64,000 bases of DNA from Chamaecyparis obtusa (taxonomy: Eukaryota > Streptophyta > Pinopsida > Cupressales > Cupressaceae), in NCBI GenBank assembly GCA_027943335.1, contig BSBK01006752.1, positions 7,501 to 71,500 on the forward strand, in the 5' to 3' direction. The position numbers were made by a program, and so were the translations under genes. The notes below the pieces were generated by a model. It did not search any database. It had not been told where the DNA came from and worked only from the letters and a program-made list of their open reading frames with translations. Shown here piece after piece: positions 21,707-32,172 of this stretch. The stretch's first letter is position 1; every line of letters begins with the position of its first letter.

Positions 21707-23589
21707 CGTAATTCTTCCTTCTTGCACTCCACACTTGGGGGCAAGTTTCATGCATATTTCCTCTCACCTTTAATCTTGACAAGGTTGAACATATCCATGA
21801 GCATCAAGTATCTTGACATCCGTTATCCTTTCCATCAGCTTATGTACTTGTTACATCCATGTTACCCTATCATGATCTTGCTTATCCCAAATTCACCTTC
21901 ATCATTCCTTGATAGTCTTTTCATAATCCCAAAACATCCCGTCATAGCCTCCATCACTCCTTTATCATGATTGTGTTATCTTATCCACATCTTACCGAAA
22001 TTGACCCTTGGTCTTGATCAAAATGAAGAACTTAAAAAAAAAAAATTGTTATCAAAAACTTCTTGACATGTCCACTCTTTTGGATCACTCCTTTTCATGG
22101 TAGCAGATTGTTATCCTATACACTATCTAGCCCTACACAATTGACTTCCATGGCTTATCCAAAAACATGCTTCACATTGCTATATCATTTTTTCCTTAGC
22201 TTGGGTACTCTTGAGGAGATAGTCCTATGGGTCACATTCGCATACTTCTTCCATCATAGCCTTTCCATCTCTAATCCATCAACTTGAAAATCCATCCTTC
22301 ATGTCTAATATCTTGCTAAGACATTGGGGGCAAACCAATGTGATCTTGTTTGAGAGCTGGTAAAAAGGAAAGCATAAAATGCTTTGAGCTGCATCTTGCA
22401 TAAACCGAGCTTCGGTAATATTTTGGAAGTTTGTCCAAGTCCAACATTTTTTCTATCCAACTGGGGCATTTGATCTTAATCAGCGGATTTCAGCAAACAA
22501 GCATGAATTCACATGAAGCAAGGCATTAACTTCAAAAGGATTCAATAGTACAACATTCAGTCACATTAGAGAGAGAGATCATAATTTTAGAAGAGAGAGA
22601 TTTTTGTGAACCTTTGATGGATATCATTGTTCACTAACCAAGAATTTGATTACCACAACTTGATCCATGAGCCTTCATTGACTTTATTATTCAAGATTAA
22701 AAATTGACAAAACACTTTAAAAAGATCAGAATGCTTGGAAATACTTTTTGAAAATCATGAAACAATGCAAAACACTTGAAGCTTTCTTTTGATGATCTTT
22801 ACTTACATTGATTTTTATCACATCTTTTTAGCTAATCGATGAGGTTTCGACTAGATTGGCGATGATGGAGACATGATATTTTTCTTGTCTTTGAGTGACT
22901 GTCTTGAGGGATATCCAACAACTTATGTGAATTCGTCTAATGACGTGGTCATCAAAGAACCATCGAGGACTTTCATATAGGGTGGAAGGTTGACCTTTGT
23001 TTGTTTATGCAACATTGAATTCATTGAAATTGGTATTCATACCTTCATAGTTGGTTTATTCAACTAGTGTGGGTTGTACTAGTTCAAAAAGGAGGTTACC
23101 AAAATGTGATAAAAAGCGGTATTCATATCATCATGTCAGTGGGCAGTGGTGATTGTATCGACTTTTCAGTCCCAAAATGCTCAATGATGAAAATTTATCC
23201 TCAAGGCATTTATTTGCTAAAAGCTAGTGACACTTAGCTGCATTGCATTGCATTATCATGGAAGGTTAATTGCATTATCATGTTAGATTAATTGCATATG
23301 TTGATTACTTGTGGTAAATTTTTCCAAAGGACAAGGGGGTTCATTCAATCAAAATCTTGATCAATCATCAAATGGGGGGGTTCAATCACGAATCAAGGAA
23401 AGTCCATAAATCAAATAAGTGTCCATAACATCAAAGATCCAGGAAGTCTGTCTAATCAAAGATACAATGTCATCAAAGTGATACATCCAAGTCCTGGTCA
23501 ACAACTGAAACATGATACAATATCAAAAAATTGAAGGAGCTCCATAATCAATCATCTCAATAACATGTACTCTAGCTGGGTCAACCCAT
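21707..23589 (+). other. Tat 3' region, non-coding
   Basis: No conserved ORF. The motif ttgggggcaa recurs at about 21735 and 22323, with a weaker actggggcat at 22459, as often seen downstream of Tat-type pol. Otherwise featureless 3' UTR-like sequence. Confidence 0.5.
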
Positions 23590-24855
23590 TGTAATACCCC
23601 AAAAATGGGCTATAAGTTCATTAATCTCCTATATCAACAATCGAACAAAATCAACATCAAAGTCCTAACCTAAGGCACATCTAAACATCATCGAATCATA
23701 ATTGATTATCTTAAATTCTGCATCGGGAAATATTCCTAGCAATATTCCTAATTATCTTAATTATCTTTAATTTAATAATTATTTGGCAATAAATCACATT
23801 TATCCTAAGTTTGATTAATTGAATATTTTCATATTTAATTAATTAGATTTAATATTTTCCACTTAATTATTTAATTAAATTTAATTCTATCTATTATTAA
23901 TTGTATTATTTAATTTTGACAATAAATCAAAATTCCTATCTTTAATTGATTAAATTCTTATTTAATTAATTAAAGCATGTTGTCATTATTTAATAATATA
24001 ATTTTTAATAAAAGTTTGGTAAAATAGTTAATTAACCCATAAATTAATTATTTATTTTCAAAAATCAGTTGAGTTGAGGATAAATCACTTTATTTATTTA
24101 TTTAATTCTTAATTATTATGCATATTCAAAAGAAACAGTTAAACTCCAAATCAGAAAATCAATGCAAGTTATTAACTTTTTGGAACTCAACATCCTTTTG
24201 GAGTTCAAAAAGCTGATCTAAACTCTAATTTGAGTTAAAAAGCTATTTTTGCATGATTTTGAGAATTAACTATCTTTCATGATCAGATAACTCAAAAATC
24301 AAGATGAGTTAATTTGAGTGATTTATGGCTTTTCCCATGCACCTCCAAAGCCCTGGATTTCTATAAATTAAAGGCTTCAGCTCTTCATATCTCATCTCAT
24401 ATTTTTGCACAACCACGCTGGAGAATTGGAATTGAAGAATCAAAGCTCTTGCGAATCGACATCTTTGTGAGATCAATCTTATTTTTGCATTCATATTACA
24501 TATCATTGTTAGATTCATAGCATATCAATTTTCAATAGCATTCATAGCATATCAATTTCATCTAGCATAGATTCATATCAAGTTTTCATCATTATTATTG
24601 CATAGAAAATACCAAAAAAATAGAATAATTGCATTCAATCTCATATCTAGATCAATTGCATTCAAATCCTTCATTTAGGTGTCGTCTAGGTCACTGATCT
24701 CGATTACAATCTGAGAACATTAATCTCGCACCTATTAGAAGGCAGTAAATCGCTTGGTTAGTTTAGCTTTCAATTTTGCATGATTTTGATTATCACTGAC
24801 CTCTAATGTTTTACTGAGTGTTGTGTCTACAGATTAGGTACAATTTTCACACACA
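23590..24855 (+). mobile_element. possible solo LTR inside the Tat 3' region
   Basis: Starts tgtaataccccaaaaatgg, a common plant gypsy LTR opening, contains a TATA-like ctataaatta near 24360, and ends ...cacaca at 24855. No matching 5-bp target duplication was found at these exact ends (cccat on the left; cccat appears 2 bp further right). So it is only a candidate; it may instead be native 3' UTR of the Tat element. Confidence 0.3.
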
Positions 24856-24899
24856 CCCCCATGACTTAAATCCAAATATCTAAGAAGCTAAGGTCCGTG

Positions 24900-25560
24900 T
24901 ATATATCATTTATGGAAATGTGCCTGTTTGGCAAATCAAGGGAATCATATCAGTATTCTATATCAGTGAGTCATTTTACATCAATCAATCCTATCAAAGT
25001 ATCAAGCAATCACACCCAGTACCATTTGTTCGTGTCTCTGTATCCTAAGAACGAAGCAGCAGTATCAATTTCACACTGATTGATTTATCCTATCAGTTTT
25101 ACTATCCTATCAGATTGACAAATCACATTCATTGGTATCATTATCCTGTTATCATAATCACTTGTTTTGCTTAACTACAACAGACCTATCTATCTTGGAT
25201 ATGCAAATTGCAAGTCATTGCATATCATCAATATTTTTCAGAAATGAAAACATATTGGACCAATCAATCAAAATCTTTCAAATCAAGGAATCAATATGTT
25301 TTATTTCTGAGGGGGCATCAGAGTATCAAATTGGCATCACATCAAAAATATTTATCAGTGGGGAATATCATATCAGGTTATCATATCAATATCATATCAT
25401 ATCAGTTTCATATCAGGAGGCAAATCAGTATCAGATCAGCTTATCATATCATATCAGGCAGCATATCACTATTAGAGATAGTATCATATCATCATACCAA
25501 CTATCAGAGGTATCAAGGAATCATAGAACCAGAACAGAATCAGATCATCATACCAAGGGA
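24900..25560 (+). repeat. TATCA-rich degenerate low-complexity tract
   Basis: The pentamer tatca (often catatcag or atcatatca) recurs dozens of times, densest from 25370 to 25520. Open frames across it are Ser/Ile/Tyr-rich by-products. It sits just upstream of the PPT. Confidence 0.75.
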
Positions 25561-25593
25561 ATCTTTGAATCGGTGTTCTTCGCACATCGAGTC

Positions 25594-25606
25594 AAAGAGG
25601 GGCATT
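25594..25606 (+). promoter_or_regulatory. polypurine tract of the Tat element
   Basis: aaagaggggcatt abuts the 3' LTR and would prime plus-strand synthesis. Confidence 0.85.
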
Positions 25607-26471
25607 TGTAGACATGGAAAATTGGACAAAGGCTTAAATCAATCAAAAGGTGCATCAAATCATCAAAATAGCACGAAAAATCAATAAATGGAACAAAGGC
25701 AATTCAAATCAAAGGAAAATTCAATTAAATGATTAAATGATTAAATAAAGCTTGAAAAGGGGAAAAACACTACGAAATTGATTAAATTCAATTAATGACA
25801 TAGTTGTTGAAAGCAAAAATCAAAATGAACCTCTTACCCTTCATGGCTAAATTTAATTACTTTAATTAATTAATAAATCATAATTTCCCTCAACAAAGCA
25901 AATTGGAGACAAAATGGACACAAATCACTCACTTTTGTTGAAATGGTCCAGCCTTTTGAAACCATTTAAATGATTGTCCCCTCCTTGTCCCCCCATTTAT
26001 GGACAAAGCAAAGCCAATTGACCTTACCCAAGCATAACCATGATCAACTCACTCTACCCCCTACCCTTGGGAAATTACTATAAGTATGAAGCATTTTGAA
26101 GAGCATTTCCATCTTAGAATTTCAATTGAAAAGCATTGTTACTATAGTCAATTGAGATCATTTCTAAGAGCAATTGAAGCATTTGAGCATTTAGAGTTTA
26201 TCATTTTATCATTTCTTTGTTATCAATGGAGCTAGATTAAGCATGAATTCATCATAGAATAAGCATTTAGAAGCATCATAGCAGCATTATTCTTGTTTTA
26301 GAGGTGTCACTAGTGAGGATTTGCAGCTGAGAGCTCACTTACCACTTCTTTCTAGAGATCCATGAGATGTTATAGATTGTAGTTGCATTTTAGAGTAAAT
26401 TTCCTTTGTATTTAGCTTAAATTGTTGCTACTTGATCTTAATTTCATGAAGGTGAATAATATCATCACACA
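25607..26471 (+). repeat. 3' LTR of the Tat element
   Basis: 865 bp, TG...CA, followed directly by the GCATA target duplication. Eight bases shorter than the 5' LTR because of one indel near 26215. Confidence 0.95.
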
Positions 26472-26476
26472 GCATA

Positions 26477-27199
26477 ATATGAAAAGCACCCAAATTTACA
26501 AAAAAATAATATATTTTCAAAATAATGCATTTCTTCCACTCAGACCGAGCATATTAGACCCTATCGGGTTCTACTGTACTTCCTCCTCCTCCTTTCGAAG
26601 CAAGCTTTGATCAACAAATTAATAGTCACCATGAGAGGGAAAATGATTCACTTATCCCAACATTCTTGATTTATCTCTCCTCAAAAAGCTATCTATCTTG
26701 TTTTGCAGGTTAAGCATGGTGTTGAATCTATCACCTTAACTTTGTAGAGAACCCATAATTTTCTAGCTGTGAAATGTGTAGAATGTAAGAAATAGGGTTT
26801 GAAATTTTCCTCAAAGAAATCTCAAGTACCTTGCAATATCACATTTCCCACATGTGAAAATAGTCGATATGACTATCCTTAAGGAGCCAGCTCACCTAAT
26901 CATTATTTTTTACACAAAATAACATGTGTAAGTTGTCCTTGATTTTCCATGCCACATTTAATTTTATGATTTCAAGGAAGAAAATCTCCCTATTGAGGCA
27001 ATACGATAAGACATATTTTAGTCTAGCTATCTTGAAATCTCTAGATGCCACATCATTTATCCAACATAGAGATTCATATGCCAACTCTTCCATCTAATCT
27101 GCCCATGATGTCCAGTTGTCTAATGTAAAGTATAACCCATATGCCCAAGTCCCTCTGGTAATCAACATATAATTGTTTTAAATTCAAATTGTTGGAGCC
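26477..27199. other. intergenic or LINE 3' flank, no gene recognised
   Basis: No convincing ORF. The right part may be the 3' end of the LINE relic that follows on the minus strand. Confidence 0.4.
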
Positions 27200-28745
27200 A
27201 AATTGAGCTCAATGGTAAATTACTCCATTGATTACTATTCAATTGTATTCATCTCTTTTATGCTAACTCCATCAATTTCCATATTAGCTAACTTGTTTGC
27301 ATCTATATTGGCCTCCCTAAAAATGTGATTGATCATGGAGGCCTCAAAGACTTTTAGTATATCCAACACTCTACCTAGCATCCCATTTAGCTTCCAATTT
27401 GGATTAACCTTGTATTACAACATTTATTACAATTGCAGAATCTCCCTCTAATTCAATTTTATCAATTCTCAACTCTTTACATAGGAGAAGGCCTAAAACT
27501 AGTGCATTAAATTCTATGAAGTTGTTGGTGTTTACCCAAAAGGGCATAGTTTTCTTACCAACCACAGTGTCTTTTCTGGGAACATGTTATTTATCCCAAC
27601 ATAGTGTAATTGGGATCTTGGTCTTAGGGAGATCATTACTACCTGAAATCCAGTGCTATCTATTCTTCACATTATACTGCCCATTTTTTAGGCTACCCAT
27701 ATTAGTTTATCCTCCCCTTCCCTGAAGTTGATGTATCTTCGAGAAAGGATATCTTTTAGAGCTTATATTTTCTATCACAACAAAGGAATATATTTAAGTT
27801 CCTTCCATTCTCAACCAAAGGCCAAGCCTAGTTGGTTTGGTTTAATATAATATTATACTTTACTACCCTAGTGAATCTTGAGATGATGTTTGGTAGTCCT
27901 AATATTTATTAGACCATCTAGACTTGGTAGACCACACCATGAATCTTCCCAGAAAAGAGCCCTTCCCCATCAAGAATGTCCAATGAGAGAAATCTACAAA
28001 TTATGGGCCTACATTTAAGGATAAAGTTCCAAACTTTGGAACCCTTAAGAGGATTACTTGTCCTAACAACACCCAACTCCTCATTGCCATTAAGATACTT
28101 TTATTGAAGAATTATGTCCCATTTAAATTGAGGATTCCTAATAATTTTCCATATCAATTTGGCTCCCAAAGCTCTATTCTATTCTAAGTGATCGTGTAGC
28201 CAAATTCCCCCCACAATAATTTGGTATACAAATCTTTTCCCAAGAAATGAGTGTCATTTTATGCTTCTCTAACAAGCCCCTACCAAAAGAACCTCCCCAT
28301 CTATTGAATGAAGGCTTTATTAACCCCATCTGTTAGAGCCATTAATTATGGGATATAGATAGGGAGAGAGGAAATCATAGATCTAAAAAATACTATCCCC
28401 CCTTCCCAAGAAAACCATATTCCTTTCTAGGATGCTATAAATTTTCCATCTTATCTTTGAGAGGATCCCAACGTTTAGTATTTCTAAGTCCTTTATCCAA
28501 TGGGAGCCTAAGTAGGAGCAGGGGAGGAGAACCCTTTTTATAACCTAGAACATTAAGAATCTTCAACGCTTTCCTTGGATGTGTGTTTATGAAAAATACT
28601 TCAAAATTATTCCGATTAACTTCTTTCTCAAAGACTAAAGCATACCGTGACAATATATTGATCAATTGTCTTGCTTCCTTCTTCTTGGAGATGAAAAATA
28701 ATATGGTATCATTAGCAAATTGCTGATGTGTTGCCTTTGTTGAAT
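27200..28745 (-). pseudogene. LINE relic: RT palm end and RNase H
   Basis: On the minus strand the text starts QQFANDTILFFISKK (near 28730), the RT catalytic box of a plant L1-type LINE, with the first Asp of the ADD motif replaced by Asn. INILSRYALVFEKEVN and FFINTHPRKALKILNVLGY follow, typical of the RT thumb side. About 1 kb downstream is an RNase H block, NTNNFIEFNALVLGLL and KIELEGDSAIVIN (27420-27530). Stops and frameshifts are frequent. The 5' part of ORF2 is missing; the relic is cut at the TA satellite. Non-functional. Confidence 0.75.
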
Positions 28746-28789
28746 TATAGCTTCGTTCATGTTTAAGTATGCCAATTGAATATGAGTAT

Positions 28790-28794
28790 ATTCA

Positions 28795-28846
<52 letters not shown>

Positions 28847-28959
28847 TATGTACACATATATATGTACATGTACATATATATAAGTTACATATATATATAT
28901 GTATATACATATCTATATATATATATATGTACACACATATATATATATATGTACATATC

Positions 28960-28991
<32 letters not shown>

Positions 28992-29389
28992 TATATATAT
29001 GTATATACATATCTATATATATGTATATACATATCTATATATATATATATGTATATACATATATATATATATATATATAGATATGTACATATATATATAT
29101 ATATATATAGATATGTACATATGTACATATATATATGTACATATGTACATATATATATGTACATATGTACATATATATATCTATGTACATATAGATATAT
29201 ATATATATGTACATATAGATATATATATATATGTACATATAGATATATATATATATGTACATATAGATATATATATATATGTACATATAGATATATATAT
29301 ATATGTACATATATATATATATATATATGTACATATATATATATATATATATGTACATATATATATATATATATGTACATATATATATA

Positions 29390-29468
<79 letters not shown>

Positions 29469-29554
29469 GTATATGTATATATATATGTATATGTACATAT
29501 ATATGTATATGTACATATATATATATATGTACATATATATATATGTACATATAC

Positions 29555-29586
<32 letters not shown>

Positions 29587-29611
29587 ATATATATATATAT
29601 ATGTACATATA

Positions 29612-29644
<33 letters not shown>

Positions 29645-29645
29645 T
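28790..29645. repeat. TA/GTAC compound satellite with 24-bp higher order
   Basis: About 850 bp of tata interrupted by gtac and aga. Between 29185 and 29353 gtac recurs at 29185, 29209, 29233, 29257, 29281, 29305, 29329 and 29353, an exact 24-bp period. The Ile/Tyr-rich ORFs on both strands are artefacts of composition. Confidence 0.95.
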
Positions 29646-29668
29646 TGGAAACTGCAATTGAAACAATT

Positions 29669-31368
29669 GTTGTATTGTCATTGATGTCAAACCTTAACTG
29701 TAAAACTGTTGCTACTTAGGAAAGTACTATATCTATTTGAGTGTTGCTAAGGGGGATAAGCAAGGTTGGTAACAATAGCACATAAGGAAAGGTTGAGTTA
29801 TCTTGATACTACAAAGTGTACTTGACTATGTTGCACATTGATGAGACAATGTATTGTTTATACTAGTAAGACTGAAAACTAAACTAGTAGGCTTGACCGA
29901 GCAAAGAATGGAAAAATCATGTTTAAGATAAGTTGCTACTTAGGAAAGTACTATATCTATTTGAGTGTTGCTAAGGGGATAGGCAAGGTTGGTAACAATA
30001 ACACCTAAGGAAAGGTTGGAGTTATCTTGATACTACAAAGTGTACTTGACTATGTTGCACATTGATGAGACAATGTATTGTTTATACTAGTAAGACTGAG
30101 ACTAAAATGGTAGGCTTGACCGAGCAAAGAATGGAAAAATCATGTTTAAGCTAAGTAATGTTAGGGTCAACTGAGTCAGTGTAATGCCGAGCAAAAATTC
30201 TAGTGTCGACCGAACAACAGTTAATTGCAGAGGAAGACAGTGTAAGCCGAGGAAACATTTTTGGTAATGACTGATCTTTCTACTTGAAGACCGAGTAGTT
30301 GATCGCAGTATTGACCGAGCATCAACAATTTTATATTTGAAAAAATTTAATTTTGGAGCTGACATTGTTGAATTCTTGGATTATGTAAAACATGTTGACT
30401 TTATTTATTGATTGTTTGAAAGCATTAAATGCACTGTAAAACATTTTATTGTAAATCTTTAAGAGATTTGAGATGATTCTAGAAAAGGAGCCGAAGAACA
30501 TGAAGAAGGTAGATTCAATGAATCTGACCTAACCCTAAGCTCTACGAATGAGATTGAGCGGCATAAGATGAGTTAACCTAATTGAGAAAAGTATAAAGGG
30601 TACCTGAGCATTTGGATATGCAAGTGCATGGGTGAGCAGAATGCTGGAAGATCAGTAAAGTTTTATTGACTGTATAAGCAGAAAAGGCTAAAGGAGAATT
30701 GTGGTGGTTGCTTGAAGAAAAGTTTCGAGCAGATTAGAGATGGAGATGGAAAAGTTTCAAAGTTAGTAAACCAGCGTTAGTGTAAAGAATCGGATCTGAT
30801 ATTTGCAAAGTGAGTTGTATATTTTTTCAAATAAATATTGCTACTACTTTATAACCATTGTAACAGTCAAAATCCTTTTAACAGAGGTTGACCTAATAGT
30901 CATATGTTAAATCCTTTGAACAAGGTTGCATTCTAATGGAGTGTATGTAAGTCCTATGACAAGGCTCACTTTTAACAGGGTGATTGAAATCCTTTAACCG
31001 GGTCACACCTGACAGTGTGTATTGTAACCTTTGACAGGGTTGGCTTTTTACTGAGCTTACTTCAGAAGAGTGAAAATAATAGTACCATGTTACAAAGTGG
31101 TTTTTCCCAAATTGGGTTTCCACTATAAATCTTGGTGTTAATACTTGTGTGAATGTTTTGGTTTGAACATTTCTATATTTTACAAGTTAAGTTATAGCTG
31201 GGTAGTGGACTGCATTGTTGTATGTTTCTATTATTGAGTCAGTGATGACCAAGTTTGTTTTGGTTATTGGATCTGATTTAAGGAAATTTTTTTGAGATTG
31301 TTTTATACATCAGGACTTGAGAAAAACTGATTCACCCCCCCTCTCCATTGTTCTAAATCACATTAACA
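29669..31368 (+). mobile_element. LTR remnant, copia-like family, plus orientation
   Basis: Begins tgttgtattgtcattgatg, matching the start of the LTR at 45564 and the reverse complement of the LTR at 33515 (both contain gtcattgatgtcaa). It carries several ACCGAG motifs (29893-30315) and a series of aacaggg-type motifs (30870-31040), and nears its end with the marker actgattcaccccccctctc. No target duplication or PBS was found, so ends are approximate; probably a solo or truncated LTR. Confidence 0.5.
29708..30154 (+). repeat. 224-bp tandem duplication inside the LTR remnant
   Basis: Copy 1 (29708-29931) and copy 2 (29932-30154) both start gttgctacttaggaaagtac and differ at few sites. Confidence 0.9.
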
Positions 31369-31377
31369 TATATATAT

Positions 31378-31518
31378 ATCATGTACTGCAATGTATATTG
31401 CAGACACAATGGTATCATGCATTGCAATGTATATTGCCATCATAATACGTATCATGAACTGCAATACATTACAGTCACAATAAGTATCATGCCTGCAATA
31501 CATTACAACTTATGATAA
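31378..31518 (+). repeat. ~36-bp tandem repeat, four copies
   Basis: atcatg starts units at 31378, 31414, 31451 and 31486, each followed by tgcaat...att. Located just left of the copia LTR. Confidence 0.75.
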
Positions 31519-31783
31519 TGTTGATATTATTCCTTGTGATTAAAATGACACTTAAAGTCATTTAGGTTAATTATCATGTCTGTTGTTAATTGATTGTAAT
31601 AATATTAATGTAGGGTCATGACCCTACATGGCAACTGCCATGTACGGTCATGGCTTTACATTCTAATATATATAATAAAAGAAATTGTAGAATCAATCAA
31701 TCAAATAGGCAATTGCATTCTACAACAATATATACATATTAATAAATAATATATTAAACCTTCTGATCTAATATTCCTTAACA
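31519..31783 (+). repeat. short 5' LTR of a copia fragment
   Basis: Starts tgttgatattattcc and ends taatattccttaaca, i.e. terminal inverted TGTT/AACA. It is followed immediately by an initiator-Met-type PBS and a copia gag. The length of about 265 bp suits a small copia family. The 3' LTR is missing. Confidence 0.55.
31610..31642. repeat. two adjacent perfect palindromes
   Basis: gtagggtcatgaccctac (31610-31627) is an 18-bp perfect palindrome. It is followed, sharing one base, by catggcaactgccatg (31627-31642), a 7-bp stem with a 2-base loop. Both lie in the copia LTR. Confidence 0.85.
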
Positions 31784-31795
31784 TGGTATCAAAGG
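31784..31795 (+). promoter_or_regulatory. primer binding site (tRNA-iMet type), copia
   Basis: tggtatcaaagg abuts the LTR end and matches the tRNA-iMet complement tggtatcagagc except at two positions. Confidence 0.6.
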
Positions 31796-31890
31796 AAGTT
31801 TATTAAGAAGATATATTATTTACTTTAATTGATATTTCACATAAACATAATAAAATTTATATTTTGTGTTTATTATAATATCAAAAGGAA

Positions 31891-32172
31891 ATGGCTCACA
31901 GTATGAGAATGGAAGATAGACTTGAGGGTGCATCCAATTTTATATCTTGGAAAACTAGAATTACTTCTCTACTCTTAGAACTCGAATTGGAGGATTACAT
32001 AGAGAAAGAACCTACAATACCTGAAGATGAAGCAGAAAAATCCACTTGGAAAAGGCAAAATAGAAGGATGATCTATAGGGATTTTCATACCTTGTTCGTT
32101 AATACCAAGACAATGTCTACTATAACCTTGTTGAGTTATAATGTCATGGCCCACATTGGACTTAGCCTTTAA
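31891..32172 (+). pseudogene. copia gag N-terminal fragment
   Basis: A 93-codon ORF with MEDRLEGASNFISWKTRI, then LLLELELEDYIEKEP and ekSTWKRQNRR. This is the start of plant copia Gag (DUF4219/UBN2 type; binds and packages RNA). It is cut off at about 32172, where family X sequence on the opposite strand begins. The ATG is 96 bp after the PBS. Confidence 0.75.

Larger units (their letters stand above)
10693..26471 (+). mobile_element. full-length Ty3/gypsy Tat-type LTR retrotransposon
   Basis: The 15.8-kb element is bounded by LTRs starting TGTAGACATGG and ending CACACA, with a perfect 5-bp target duplication GCATA (10688-10692 and 26472-26476). Inside are a PBS next to the 5' LTR, a long leader, gag, protease, a G-patch segment, RT, RNase H, an extra archaeal-type RNase H (aRH), integrase, a 4.2-kb 3' region and a PPT next to the 3' LTR. 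The order RT-RH-aRH-INT is diagnostic of the Tat/Ogre/Retand group. LTRs differ by only a few substitutions and one short indel, so the insertion is young. The coding region has at least five in-frame stops and three frameshifts, so it cannot make its own proteins. Confidence 0.95.

Noticed and set aside
25132..25687. Two overlapping 159-codon ORFs before the Tat 3' LTR
   Set aside because: Ser/Tyr/Gln/Ile-rich translations of the TATCA-rich tract; both frames open and one runs into the LTR.
28769..29719. Long Ile/Tyr-rich ORFs on both strands, up to 273 codons
   Set aside because: Direct translation of the TA/GTAC satellite; open in several frames on both strands, so composition, not coding.
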